DNA of 64,000 nucleotides from Taeniopygia guttata (taxonomy: Eukaryota > Chordata > Aves > Passeriformes > Estrildidae): the NCBI RefSeq assembly GCF_048771995.1, contig NC_133025.1, positions 3,596,001 to 3,660,000 on the forward strand, given 5' to 3'. This document shows, one piece after another, positions 23,801 to 36,804 of this stretch; position 1 is the first letter of the stretch; each line of letters begins with the position of its first letter. A program made the translations under genes and the position numbers. The notes beneath the pieces were generated by a model. It worked only from the letters and a program-made list of their open reading frames with translations, searched no databases and was not told where the DNA came from.

Positions 23801-26800
23801 CACTGCCCTTCTTTGGACCTGTTCCAGCATCTCCATGTCTTCCTTTGGCTTCATGTCATGGCACCTCCTGGAACAGTTTGGGAAGACTGCAGAGAGGATG
23901 CAGACCTGGTGAGGTCTGGACCATACTGACCTCTGGAGTGAATTGAGCCTAAAACTTCATTCCATCTTTGTGCCCAAAGAAACTACATGGTTTGTCCCTA
24001 AAAAAAATCAACATCCTTGCTGTGTGAGTGGTAAAATAGCCAAGGGATTAGAAAAATCCAGGGAGTAAGGAATGGCAGGGTAGATTTTTTTTTTCCTTCA
24101 CCAAATTTCTGACTTTTTTATATTTTTAGGAAAGATTAGCTTTGTTTTGGGGGTTTTTGTTGTTTTGCACCTTGTTGGTAATTAGCCAATCAATTTGTTT
24201 GAGTTAGCATGATATGAAAATGTCAGTCTTTTAAAAGGACAGCACAGCTGGGCATAACCTGCCTCACAGCCTGTGGTGACCTAGTTTTGCACAGCCCAGC
24301 TTTTTCTGGATTCTGCATCCCTCCACAGCTGCTCCAGGGTTGCACTCCTGCTATTACTGGTTTGAAATACTGCCCTCACGTTACCTTGAGATGTCTTGAT
24401 GTTTTGTTTGCCTCCTCATTTTGCCTCTGCACGTATTCCAAGTTTTCATCCCCATGACAAGGCGTTGTGTGTCACTATTTCATTCTTTTGCTATCCTGAT
24501 GTCCACTGTTCTCTCATTCCTTCATTCACAAAATTCATCAGCCCCTACCAATTATTCTCACTTCCCATACCCCAGCAGTGTCCTGGGACTTCATTTCTCT
24601 GCACTTAGAGATAGTAAATGGGCCAAACAGAGAGGTTGGTGTAATTGTGTTCATGGGGGTTTAACCTTTCTGTTAGTTGCAGAATTGTGAGAACACTTAG
24701 CTCTCCTAAAGCAGATGGGGATTTCTGTTTCTCCCAATATTCATGGATTTTTGGTGCCTACAGCAGTTATGGAAATTCTGGAGGTGGTTTCAATCATTAT
24801 GATGGAGTGGATGGAGATGAAGCCTTGGAATTAGAAGACTTGTGTATTGAGACAATAGCCATGAAACATAACAATTAAAAAGTAGTTATTGGTTCTGCTG
24901 GAACACTCCCTAAATTAAGTTTGAAAAGTTTTTTGAGACCTGCAAGCCTTGTCATCTGAGCCAACAGCTAAGTGTGAGCTGGGATATCTGATGCCATTTG
25001 AGATATCTCAGGGCATCTGGGATTTCCACATGAGCTGTCAGATATCACACAGGGGATACTGGAGGGAAAGAAACCCAGCATCTAAATCAGCATCAGTTCT
25101 TTCAGATTTCTTCCGGCATGTTTCCCATTCAACTATGTTACTCACCCAACCACAAAACTGCTCTTGGTAGGTGGGCTGGCAGTACCAGGCTTCATGAAAC
25201 CCTCCCTCCTGTTTCTCTTCTACATCTGAGTTGGCAGAGCAGTGATAGATGAGGCTTTAAAACACCTTTAGTCCACAAGAAGTGAGAGGAGAAGATTTGT
25301 AACAGGCATTTTTAGTGCTAGGTAAAACACAGTCAGTGAGTCATGGCACACTAACCTAAAATCAGAACTTCCCCTGTTACGTGGCTGTGTGTCACCAGCA
25401 CTGACATTAATCTGATGTCAAGTTAAAGCAGAAAAGTACAAAAATAGGATGATTTTCCCCTTACTACAAAGGCAGAAGGATGGGATTGGTAGGAAACTGG
25501 ATGCTCTGAAGTTTTGGGCAGAAGCAGTGGAAGAAACCAGGCACTACACACACCTGCCCAGTTCAGAGATGAAGAGCACCTCTCCCCAGAGACACCAACA
25601 AATCAAACCGAGCCAAAATGAAGATATTTCCCCAGCTGTGCCTGAAAAGCTAAATCAGCCCTGGGGATTTATGTGCTGTGTGAAACTGGACTCCCTAAAT
25701 GGTGCAGTCTCATGAAGATGAAACTGATACAGGCAAAGCGAAGGAATTGATACCGACAACACAACTGAAATGGTAATGAACTTTTTCTAACTTCAAAATT
25801 TATTCCCAAAGGATCCTTTAACAAGCAAGCCTCAGCTCTGCAGGATTCTTTCCCTCATTAATTACACTTCTTACTTATGTGAGTTTGTAAGATGGGAATA
25901 GATCCCAGATGTGGGGTTGGGGTACAGACCCCGATTTAATTGTAATTTGCCTGTGAGATTATAATTAACTATACCTCAGATTATAGAGAGATTATCTTAA
26001 AAAATAATTTGAGTAATAGTGAGTCTGCATTGTAAGTGACAGAAATACAGTGCAGCTAAAATGACCAGGCACAAGTTTTAATACAAACAGCAATGGAGGA
26101 GAGACCAGCCTTAGGGGGATGGAGGTGGGTTTGAATATTCCCAGCAGTGGAGAAGAAGAATGTCCTGTTCTAAGGATCTGGCAGTTCAGTCTCTGCTGAG
26201 TTTGCTGTACCAGATGTCTCTGTTCAAAAAACAGTGTAAAATAAATTGGAATATGAACTGTCAGGAGCTATAGGACCACAGAAAACTGGGTTTTGGAGAA
26301 ATGCACTTATCTTACCTCTTGGCTTAATCCTGCTGAGCAGCTGTTTGCTATTGACCTAGACAGTGGAATCTAATGCAAAATAATTCCATATTCAGCAAGG
26401 CTAGAGCAGGTTGCACAGTGGACTAAGCTTTCTCATGTTAAGCCTAATTTAGCCTCAGGAATGTGCCTTCTTAGCTCCTTCTGTGAGAAGTGGAGCTGGG
26501 CAAACCTCTCTAGAGCATAGCAGACACCTAATTTACCTCCTCCAAAGCAAAGCTTTAAAGTGCTACTTTCTTTTTATCAGCTGCAGTGGTGGAAGAACGT
26601 TCTTACATGCTCACATTGATGATCAGAGTGGTTTGTCTGATGTATTGATAGATCTCACACCTACCCTAGCAGAGAGGCTGGGCTGGGGACTTGAACTCAA
26701 AATGCGGAATTGGAAGAGGGAACATTAGCAAAGAAAGAAGAGAGAGGAAAACTAGCCTGGGCACATTGTGCTGCATAGAAAGTGCACTAAGTAAAGAATA

Positions 26801-28940
26801 GGAAACACTTTTTTTTTTGTTTGTTTCTGGGTGTTTATAACATCCTTGGTTCCGTGGTAAAGTCACAGAGCTCAGACTCTTTAAATGCAATCACGGCATG
26901 TGGTTTTGCAGCAGAACACAAAGCCAAGTTTTGAGAATATACATGAAAGCTTTGTTTTGGTGTGTGACACTTTTGCTTAAATAGACAAGCTCAGTAACAC
27001 ACGTCTTTGACATTTTCATCTAAAAAGAAACAAAAATTGTATTTTTAAACAACAGCAGAGATACAGATTCTTTCCTTTGTCTGGAATTTTCTCAGCCTTG
27101 CCTTTTGTAGGGCTGAAAGGGCAATAGAGCATATTCTCTCGGAAAATAATTGAATGGTCTGACAAGTGTGTGTCCCAGTCTTGGGAAAGTGAAGGAAAAA
27201 AAAAAAGGTCTAGTGGGGAAATTTTGATTTCAAATATTCTCTAAGAATCCATCTCACCTGACTTAGGGACTTAGCATGGTCAGGGAGCTTTGCCCTGGAG
27301 AGCTCAAGAATGAGATGGAAATTTTCTGCACATGAACATGATTTTTCCGATGTCATGTATGAAGTGTTTTTCCACTTAGAGAGGGTTATATATTCTTTAT
27401 GTGAAGGCTAACACTTTTCAAATCAAGAACATGAAGAAAAAGAAGGAGATGACAGAGTGCTGCTCCCCTGTCAGGTCTGAGGAACAGGGAGTCAAATGGG
27501 GAAAATCATGGAAGGACTTTGGAAATGTGAGTTTTTGGGGAAGCATTGGAGGAGATGGAGCAAAGACTCGGTGAGCCACGTTGTTCCAAAATTCAGGACC
27601 AAGGTCAGGGAATGGAATCCTTGGGTAGAAAATATCCAGAAGCTGGGATCTGAAGATAGCATTAATAGAACAGGGGGTACAGGGCAGACAAAGTTGAACA
27701 TTGAGCAGGTAGGGAGACCAAACTAACAACACTCTGAAGGGGCAACAGTGAGAAAAGTCAGAAACAGTGGCTTTCTAGAATTAGATAAAGAGTGGATTTT
27801 TTTTCCTGCAATAAAAGGAAAAGGACATAACATCTCACCTCTGATGAGGTGGAAAGACAATTCCTCTTACTGACGAAGCAGGTACTGCAGGATCTCTGTA
27901 ATGTCTGCTTTTCCTCAGTAGGATCACACTTTTAAAACATTTTTTTAACTTTTTTTTTACTTGTAGCTGCATATTGAGCCCTTTGTTGCTGAAGGCCACT
28001 GTATCTGAAAAGGTTTATAAAGGTATTTGCTCTCTAGTTGACCTTACAAGAATCACTTGTCTGTGTTTGACAACTTTAACGTATTCTGCATTGCATTTCA
28101 AATCCATGGGAGCCAGCACTAATATGCAAGTATAATGGGAAAGAAATTCCTCTAATTTACATGACTGAGATCTGGTACCCATCTTGTGTGAATGAAATTC
28201 ACTTGAATGAATTTCTATCTTTTGTGAGTTTTAATCCTTTCCAGGTTTAAGTTGCAAATCTGCATGATGAACAGCAAAATTAAAGGTTGTAGGAGCACAG
28301 ACCAGCTTTTACCTTGTGTTTGACCCTCACTTCAGGCTTCACCCATGCCTGCATCTTCTAGGCACTGTAGCTGTGCAGAATAAAGGAGACAAATGCCATG
28401 CTCTTCACAGGAAAACCAGCATTTCTATTCTTTTTAGCACTAAAGTGTAGTTTAATTTTTATTAAATGCATGATCATCCCATGCCTTAACTTCCCCAGTC
28501 CCACAGGACTTTTCTCTCTCAAAACACTTTGAGAACTATCAGTGAAACTATTCTGTAAAACAAATAGCTTTTATTTTCTTCTCCCTCTAATTATATTTAT
28601 TCCTGATAGTGCATTTTGACAAGCACCATCTAGGGCTGGATGTATTTAAAAAAACTGAACTTGCAGTGCTGGGACAAGCTGAAAATACTAAGGCAAAATA
28701 AGAAAAAAAGCACTGTATGTGCTGAGGCCTGGTTGTTTTTTGACCAGTTTGACCCAACCCCTTTCCCTTTGCTTTGCCCTTGTCTATTCCCAGGTCTCCT
28801 TGTTGATCCCCCTAAGGAATTAAATCAACAGGTCTTACAGCCACAATGCCTTAAGTGTCTCCATGATTAAAAACCCCTAAATTGGTAAAAGGTGGTGGTT
28901 TTTACCATAGTATATTATTTGCAGGGAGAAATTACAAATA

Positions 28941-28995
<55 letters not shown>

Positions 28996-30367
28996 TTAAA
29001 CATTAGGACTGAGATTGAAAATAAGTACAGGAAGCTGAGGAAATAAGATCTTAGTGATACAGTGGAGAATGCACTAATTCATTCAGTGGTGAATAAAATT
29101 ACATGAAATAGCATAAAATGCAACTGCTCTGACACCCCCCGATTTTTTTTCCAAAAAACACAAAGGTTTCTGATAAATGAGAGCTGCCAGAAAGAAATTT
29201 CACATGTTCCAGGCAGAGTAATACAGAAAGTGTGATCTGGGGAACCTGACTCATCCCAGAACTGATCCCACTGACACATCTCTGGCTGAGCAGCTCGTGG
29301 TGCTGCTCCTGCACGCAGCACCAAACACTTCCCGTGGGCTCTGGCACCTCATCTGGCAGGGAAAGGAGAAAGTGCAGCATTTACTGGCAAAATAATGAGA
29401 GAAAAAACCACCTGGAGCTTCAACATTCAGGAAGGTCCTTCCTGCATTAATCAGTTCAGTCATTAGCAACACACTCTTCCCTTGAGATGGCCAGCCCTGA
29501 GGAAAATTCCCAGTCCTGCTAAGGATGATCCATCAGCAGTTTCAGTACCAGCATATCTGAGAGCCTGCCTTAGGCTGTGTCTGTTCATACCTCTCATCCT
29601 GGACATCATCATCAGAAAGAAATATCACATTTATGGAGCACTGAGAATGGAAGGGGTTTGGGTTTTTTTTCCCTGTCTTTGAACAAAGCACTTTAAATTT
29701 AAATACACTAATGCATCACCAGACCATTTCTCAATGCACACACTTGTCACGGTAAATAAGCCAAATCTAAGCAGTGTCACCATTTATAAATGTGTAAAAT
29801 TATGCTGAATTGGATTAGCTGTCTCCATTCACAGTTTATAGGACTGCTGATTGAGAGGTATAGCTGAAAAAATATTTCATATCTATAGTACCTATAGCAA
29901 ATTTGGATGGCACCTTTTAACTAAGAGCATTGCCATCAATTTTACCTATGGGGTACTGGCATTTCAGTGTCTATTTCTGTTTCCTAAACTTACAAGCAAA
30001 ATGGAAAAAGGAAATTCAAAGGACTGCCTCAGGCTGCTTTGATCTGCCCACTGTTCCAGTGATGGGTTGGAGAATACATACATTAGTCAGATAAAAAATA
30101 TCCTCTAAAGCTCTGGATTTTCTGCAGTTGACAGTTTGTGGGCACAGAACTCATTTCTCTCATTTCCTTAGAATAATAAATTCCTTAAGCTCCTTAGCAT
30201 CCTTCCTTTGCTGAAAGGAGTCAGGATGTTGTGAACACCCTCTAAAAAACCACCAGAAGACCCAAATCATTTCTTCCCTCCCCAAAAGGCAAAAAGAGTC
30301 TTTTACCTGGCTTCTTCCCCTTGATGAATCCAAACAAGAGCCACATCAAAAACCACTTGAGCTCCAT
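20610..30367 (-). CDS. IL2RA: Interleukin-2 receptor alpha chain (CD25), 5' four coding exons
   Basis: Minus-strand coding exons, in transcript order, are 30367-30307 (signal peptide, starts MELKWFLMWLLFGF), 21667-21482 (sushi 1), 21254-21132 (linker) and 20837-20610 (sushi 2). All have GT/AG borders, and every junction is phase 1, as in IL2RA. They give about 199 aa. Sushi 1 (residues 22-82) and sushi 2 (about 124-188) each keep four cysteines and the conserved Trp. Known role: IL2RA pairs with IL2RB and IL2RG to form the high-affinity IL-2 receptor on activated and regulatory T cells; sushi 1 makes most of the ligand contact. Two sushi domains separated by a linker exon, divergent from RBM17, distinguish it from IL15RA, which has one. 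An in-frame ATG five codons upstream (MGTSP) could also be used; I chose MELK because it matches the short signal peptides of other species. The transmembrane and cytoplasmic exons are not located, so the 3' end of the gene is open. Confidence 0.9.
21132..21254 (-). CDS. IL2RA: IL2RA exon: inter-sushi linker
   Basis: 123 bp, acceptor cttctccacag and donor gtaaat. It encodes an acidic, hydrophilic, Lys/Glu/Gln-rich segment (DLSSMDPMTELELAQKPERE) without cysteine, as the human exon 3 linker does. Confidence 0.88.
21482..21667 (-). CDS. IL2RA: IL2RA exon: first sushi domain
   Basis: 186 bp, acceptor ctatttgcag and donor gtgagt. It encodes VCPSLPPTEFADVTAEMYPA, then LYYTCDPGYGRK, GIQCKIEQQGAVWKHQ and FKCFG. 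Four Cys and one Trp are in sushi spacing. No frame of the ORF type starting with ATG covers it, so it is easily missed. Confidence 0.92.
23528..23619. repeat. 46-bp tandem duplication
   Basis: The phrase 'ttgtctcaaaatatat', then 'tatatatcttcagaagtgctt', occurs at 23528 and again 46 bp later with only a few differences, so it is a recent event. Confidence 0.85.
23650..23940 (-). mobile_element. CR1 LINE internal fragment, antisense
   Basis: It matches the antisense RT-ORF/3' junction of CR1: 'tctccaggctgagctccctcagatccctcagcctctcctc', 'gacccttccccagctcc', 'ctggacc..ttccagcatctcc' and 'gaagactgcagagaggatgcagacctgg', with substitutions. Both ends are truncated. Confidence 0.7.
28940..28995. 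repeat. (TA)n dinucleotide run
   Basis: An almost pure TA tract with one aaat interruption, in IL2RA intron 1. Confidence 0.95.
30307..30367 (-). CDS. IL2RA: IL2RA exon 1: signal peptide
   Basis: 61 coding bases from ATG to the donor gtaaaa. The product MELKWFLMWLLFGFIKGKKP has a hydrophobic core typical of a signal peptide. It ends phase 1 and joins sushi 1 as G|GT. The human protein starts similarly (short polar N-terminus, LLMW-type core). Confidence 0.8.
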
Positions 30368-30499
30368 GGGACTTGTCCCCATCTTTTCTCCACACCCCTG
30401 AGGATGGGGACGTTTCTCAGAAGCGATGAGTTGTTGCCAGCCAAGCCAAGGAACTGATTGCTGCCTGATGAGGCCGTCTGGGAGCACCACCCACATGTG

Positions 30500-33192
30500 C
30501 AGTGAGGGCTTTGGTCAGCAAATCATCGTTTTGCTGGCTCCACAAGAAAGAACAAAGGCTGCTTTCTGTTCAGGTATTAGTCTGTTATCCAGGAAACCAA
30601 ACGCGATGCTCGGTGTGGCGGAGCATGCCATCGTGCATAGGAAGTGGTTTGACATATCAGAGCTCCTGGAAGCTTCAATAGAAGCAGGAAGACTTTAATA
30701 GGTTTGTTCAGACACTCAGCCCCAAATCTGTGGCTGGATGAGTATTAGAGAGGGACCAGAGCTGTAGAATAAATGTCTAGTGCATGACAATGGATCTCAG
30801 GCAACATCTGTGGGCTCTACCTGCAAAGAAAAGGTTCCATGGCTTCTCCTTTTGGCTTTCAGAGGTCTTCTGTTAGTGATGATAAAGCCATACTGCATTT
30901 GGTTTTGATGGAAGCATATTTGCAGTTTCTCTGAATCACAGCTGAACTTCTGAAGGATAGACAGTTTGATTAAAAAAATAAAATAAAATAAAAACAAACA
31001 AAAAAACATGAGGGTGAAGCTGCCAGGTTTGGAGAAGGTTTCCCTTGCTCCTAAATTGTCTGGTTGTGACATGCTTCAGTGAAATTTTTGCAAATGCCAG
31101 TGGAAAACTGGAAATTACCAAAGAAGTATCACAGTTTATGTAGTTTTTCTTTAGGCATTTCCACAGAAATTATTTCCTATTAGTAAATAGAGAATTAATT
31201 GGGAGAGACTATAGAAAAAAAACATGTTTCAACTATCTGTGGTATTCTATCAAGATTATTACATGCTGGGCATCTATTTCTCCTTTATAAATCCTCAATG
31301 AATTAAATCTTCTTAAGAGGCAAGGTAAGGAATAGATGTGATACATTTTTAGTTGCTGCTGTGGCTGTGTCCATCAGTCTGCCACCTTTCTCCTGATAAA
31401 TCTCCCTTTGCTCTTTCCATGAGAGATTTTGTGCAGCTTTGTGAGGCAGGTGACAAATCCTCCTGCAGGGTTTGCCAGCTGCGAGGCTTTGCCAGGAGAT
31501 TATTTCTCAAATCCAAATGCAACAGGGCATGGAGAACAAGTAAGACTTGTGAAGTAACTGCTGTGGGTAAAATGCTCTGCTCACCCCAGGGCTGCTTCAC
31601 GCTCCACAGTATTTACTGCCTTTGCTTCAGGATCAAATCATCTTCCACATTTAACAGTGTAATAGGAAAAGCTCATGCCAAAGCCATCTGAAAGACTTAG
31701 AGAGTTTCACTCCTGAAAAATCTGTCTGAAAGTCTTAGAACCCAATCCTTCACCTTCTTCCGAGATGCCTGGAGATGTGTAACTGCCTGAACGCTGCAGT
31801 CATTTGGACTGGTAAAACATATTTATTATGTTGCCTGGAAAGAAATCCTAAACTTTTTCTGCTTTCCTTACTAAACGCAGGGTCTGTGCTTTTGAGGTGA
31901 AGGGATTTACTTGCCAACATCTGCTTCAATTTCTTGCTTGGTCTAACTATTTAATTCCACAGCTATTTTAATGATGGACATGATGAGGAATGTTTTCTGC
32001 AGTCCTCCAGCTCAATCTTTCATGCAGCCATTTGTTTTCAGGTAGCAAACCTCAGCACAGGTGAGTAACAGCCACTAAGGTTTTATCAGAAAAGATGAAT
32101 TTTTATCCAGGAATAAATGGGAAGTAGAGTCAGTTGTAGTGGAATGAATGATGGCTTCAGGTGGGTCATTGCTACAAACACAGGTTGCATGAGAAAGACC
32201 TGTAATTCAGCATTTATACTTCTTGAAAGTCAGAAAAAACGGTTATGGTTTGTGAGAGGAATTAGCCAAATCAGCTTTGGGAAATAGGTCAGTTTGCTGA
32301 ATGATTCTACAAAAAAATACCACAAAAAAACCCAGTGCAGATTCTGCAAGGAACAGACCCAAAGTAGGGCAAGGTAGAGAAGGAGAGAGTGAGAGCAGGG
32401 AGACCCAGCAAGGGGGAAAGGCACCCAAGCACAGAGAAAAACTGGAGTTTATGAGAAAAAAATCATAACTAGCATTATAATTTAGACGATCAACGTGAAA
32501 TGTTAGCAACAGAATTAGGTGTGGAAACAAAGGAAGGGAGGTGCTGTGAAAACTCAGTGGGTATCTGGGAAGTGGTGGGAGGAAAAACAAGAAAAAAAGC
32601 ATCTTGAGAATTAAGGAAGATGGAGGAGGAAAAGAAGGTGCTGGGTTATCTGTTGCTCCTTGACTTTCCTCCACTGATCAGCAGAGTTTTGCTGCTCAGG
32701 TAACTCCTCTGTTTCAGAAGAGAGCTGGGAGGAAAAGAGCCTCTCACGTAGCTCAGGCTACCACAGACAAGATGATAAAGATTATTTTTATTCAATATCA
32801 CAAGATTACTAGTACAGAAAAGGAGTTGCCATGGAGTAAACCACAAACACAGATACAGCCTTTTTAGATCTAGGTTTAACAAGGGCTTTTTTGAAATCCT
32901 GCAAGTGCTTTTAAAACTCTGCACAAACTCATTTGGTCTGGAGGAATGTTCTTTCCTTAAACTGGTCTCTCAGCCAGTTTGAAGAAAGGGCAACACTGTG
33001 ATCTTACTGGAGCCCTTCCCAGTTTAAATCAGCTGTAAACATCCATGTAACTCACTGAAACAAGCAAGCTTTGTGTTTTATTCAGCTTTTCTGCTGTGAA
33101 TCACTCTTAACACAGGTCCTGTATTCAAGGGAATAACATTTCATATGGACTTCCCAGGGAGAGTGTAGGGGTGGCTTTAGCAGCTACCTAAA
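30500..33192. other. Intergenic DNA upstream of IL2RA
   Basis: It contains the presumed IL2RA 5' UTR and promoter just above 30367; I see no TATA box or CpG island. No other exon or nameable repeat was found. Confidence 0.45.
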
Positions 33193-33197
33193 CTCTG

Positions 33198-33805
33198 TGT
33201 GAAAAACACCAATCACTTGGGTTTTTTTAAATTTTTAAAGTTTAATAATAATAAAATGGTTAAAAAATAGTAATACAATTAAAGTAATAAAGTTTAGAGT
33301 TAGGACAATTACAAGACAATAAAAAGCAAAGAATTATGGATGTCCAGATGCTCTCTCAGACACTAAGTCATGAAAAGCATCCCTTGTGAACAAAGGAATA
33401 ACCCTTAAAACAATACACTTGTTGCATATTCATACACCCTTCATGGTTATGCATACATTTTATTCTAAACAAGAAACTCTGTCTGTTGTATGTCAACTGT
33501 TCCTTTAATCCCCTGGCGTCTTCGAGTCTGAGCAAGGCCTGAAGAAATGAGCTTCTTCTGATAAAAAGCCATAAATTCCTCTCCTTTGGAAGATTTAGGT
33601 GTCCCTCAAAGTGAGTATCTCATCCCTAAAAAAAAAAACAACTTCCCCCACATACATAGTCTCTATTTTAACATTATGTTGGAACCTAAAACTACACTTA
33701 ACACAATACGTAAGAGAATTAATACAGCATAACTTTCTAACATTACACATATAATATTCATTGTAACATTTGCGAAAAGCCAATCATAAATATGTATTTT
33801 TCACA
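33198..33805 (-). mobile_element. Solo LTR, ERVL-like family 2 (copy A), antisense
   Basis: 608 bp. The plus strand starts tgtgaaaaa and ends tttttcaca, so the ends are inverted. It is flanked by the 5-bp target duplication ctctg (33193-33197 and 33806-33810), the size typical of ERVL-class integration. On the minus strand it has a poly(A)-type A+T-rich end. A second copy in the opposite orientation is at 47841-48439. No internal genes adjoin it. Confidence 0.88.
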
Positions 33806-33810
33806 CTCTG

Positions 33811-34680
33811 TTAATCAGCATATTGTTTATGCATCCTTTAAATTACAGTAATGGTGGTTGTGAACTCACATTGTGCACCCACAAAGGCCCTTCCCAACCT
33901 CCACAGCAGCATCCAGCTCTGTTGCAGGGCAGAGGTTTGGGGAAACCTGAGTTATATCAAGCTCAAAATTATCATGAGAAGATTTTCATCCAACCTAATT
34001 ATCTATAAAGGTCAAACAGGTTTTAAACACTTTTTATTTCCCATAAAAGTGAGATGGAGCTGACACAAAGCACACAAATGTCGCACCTTAAGTGGAGCAA
34101 CTTTACCATGTCCATACAGGGTTCAACTCAAGAGAGAGCTGTGTGGTCAGCACAGTTGTCCCTGAGAGTTCCCCCTGGAGTCAGTGGAGGGTTAATAAGG
34201 ACATCTAGGATGTGATTCACCTCCTCTTCTGGACATCTACATCCACCAGATGAGTCTCTCTTATCTTCTCTCCCTCTCTCCCTTCCATCTGCACACAGCT
34301 GTTAAACAAGCACAGCAGGTCTTTTAGGTAGCCCCAGCTGGATGAGACAAATCCATCCTGAAAACCCATACTGAGTTTGAAAACATAATTTAAATTGATT
34401 GTTTAGTGACTGAGAACAGTCTTTTCTGCCAAAAATCCTGGATATGGGTCACCATGGCTCATATTAACTATTCCTTTCTTTGATGCTGAGTTGTGACATA
34501 AATATGTAAACATGAAAAACTTGGTTATGTTTTGTTTCCATGAGGTGAGTACTGCCACAATATTCTTAACACACCAATGCCTAGACTGGGTTCCTTAATA
34601 CTTCCCCATGCAAAAGAGTTGAATAGTACAGATAACTTCCTTCCTATTCTTATTTGCAATCATCATTCCCTTGGCCTAAA

Positions 34681-34681
<1 letters not shown>
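33811..34681. other. Unassigned intergenic DNA
   Basis: No exon, RNA gene or named repeat is visible between the LTR and the poly(A) run. Confidence 0.45.

Positions 34682-34719
<38 letters not shown>
34682..34719 (+). repeat. Poly(A) run, 38 bases
   Basis: An uninterrupted A38. The sequence before it does not resemble a known SINE or a gene's 3' end, so it may be a simple repeat rather than a retrocopy tail. Confidence 0.95.
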
Positions 34720-34723
<4 letters not shown>

Positions 34724-36804
34724 GGAACTGGTAAATTAAGTGTATTATTGTATGGTCATATTTGCTCCTTCTCTTCTTTTTATTGCCAGGAAGTTATAGT
34801 GAATCAAATCTATTTAATCTTTTGAAGTGCACAAGTGCACCTTACAGTGAGCTTCTTACCCAAGCTTACCATTTCTTAGCTTGATTTCAGCAAGAATTTT
34901 TTATATTATCTGTAAAGTTACAGAAATATAACTAGATGAATTATGAGGTGAGTATGAAATTTATTGGAAAACCCCTGAAAAGAAAGTGCCCTTAAAATGG
35001 TTCAAAACTGTGTCAAATGGAAGGTCATATCGAGAGGCACTGATTAACTGCCAGAAGAGAAGGATGCACTGAAAGGTGGTGCCTGGGTGAGTCTTTGGTT
35101 ATTCAGTCTTTCCAGCAATCCCCTGGATGATGAAGACCAGCTGGCAATGTCACACATGAAAAACTCAAATCTAACTCTGAACTGTCCAGCACATGCAAAG
35201 AAATCCCTTGTTTGTGCTGTGACAGTGAAGCCATGGACAGGGTGCTGCCCCTGCTTGTGGGCACTGCATGCTGAGAAGAGCATGGAGCAGCAATGGAAAT
35301 GAAAAAGGGTTCCAGAAAACCTTTTCCAAAAGAAAGGACCAAAACCTTGAAGCTGTCTGAGGAATAATGATGGAGAAGGGGATGAAGTAAGAGCTTTAGC
35401 AGTGCTAGTGATGGAGCTCATCTAGACATGGACTAGATGAGCCTTCAAATCTCCTTCCAGCACTGGAGTCTAGGGACTATTTAAATAGGGCACATCCCCT
35501 TTATTAGAGGCATCTAAAATCAAGAGAGATGAATGTTAGCAAGTCTTAATGCTCAGTTTAACACACCCCACTATTGCCATTCCACTTTTGGCCCTTAAAT
35601 TGCCCATGGTCAAAGATCACCATTAGAAATCTTCCTGCTGCATGTCAAAAGGCACCTTTCTTTCCAGATCTTCTTTACCTTCATGGGCTGGGTAGGTGCT
35701 TCTGTTTAGGAAGGCAGAGCTCAGTGCCTTCCTTTAGCTCAGTAAAAGCACAGCTAATCTTATCTGTATGAATTTTGTTGAGTCAGCTCTGAATTTACCA
35801 CCTCATAGGAAGCTGATGTAGATGTTCCAAGAACTGGGGCTAAATTCTCTGCCACAGAAATTAAAAGCAAACAGTTTCATTTCAGGTCCTAGAGCCTAAT
35901 GCAGTGCCTTACCCTGGGAGTGAAAAAAAACCCTTCTGAACTGGATGGATTTTGAGGATTACTTATAGAAATGCAAAAAATTAAAAGTTCTAAATGCAAA
36001 TAGTAGTGGGAACTATTTAGAGAAGTTCTTCAGCTCGAGTAACTTGGAAGATTTTTAGATCTAATCGCTAACCAAGAAAAGTTGGTATTGAAGTGTGAGA
36101 ACTGGTGTGGTACTCAGGAAACAAGTACAGAGTGAGAAAATGAAAAGCTGTGTAGAAAGCTCAGAATGCATTTTGCTTCAGCCAGGATAAAGAAACAGAA
36201 AATAATAGGAATTTTTCCTTCTTGAGGAGAAATTCTTAAAGCTGACCCTTCTATTCAGTGCAGAATAAGGGTTCATGCCTTGTTTTTTTTGCTTCTAATG
36301 AGGCTCAGGACTTTGTCCAACATCTTTGTGATGAATCCCAAATCCTCTTCTTACAGAATTAAGTGCAATCCTTCCAATTATTGCCAGAGTAACTCAGGCT
36401 GAGATTTGTTACAGAAGTCAGGCCTGATGATTTGGGACAGAATTTCAAAACCATGATTTCCTGTGGCTGCTGTAGGATTTTCTTGGTAGGGCATTTTTCT
36501 AATGCACATTCAGTGGTCCTCAAATACTCCAGTGACACCAGTATTCAAGCAGTTGTAGGTGAGGCAAACTAAAATGGGATAATTATGAATTAATGAGGGA
36601 CCACTGATGTTCAGCAGAGGCAGACATTTGAAGACAGAAAATTAGGGGTGAGATATTAAATAAATAGCTCTGGTACTGGTGGGTACCCTTTCCATTGGGT
36701 CAGATCTCCATGGTGTGTTTTGGTGCAGTTAACCTAAAACCATTTTCATTGACTGAGCACCATTTGTGCAGTGGAGAAGGGTGGGGTTGGGATGGGATCT
36801 TCAG
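34720..36804. other. Unassigned intergenic DNA
   Basis: A weak sense CR1-tail-like string lies at about 35425-35478 ('atggactagatgagccttcaaatctccttccagc'). Nothing else is recognised. Confidence 0.45.

Larger units (their letters stand above)
21668..30306 (-). other. IL2RA: Intron 1 of IL2RA
   Basis: About 8.6 kb between the signal-peptide and sushi 1 exons. It holds a 46-bp tandem duplication at 23528-23619, an antisense CR1 fragment (about 23650-23940) and a (TA)n run at about 28940-28995. The rest shows no second gene. In mammals the equivalent intron carries cytokine-responsive enhancers; I could not identify such elements here by eye. Confidence 0.75.
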
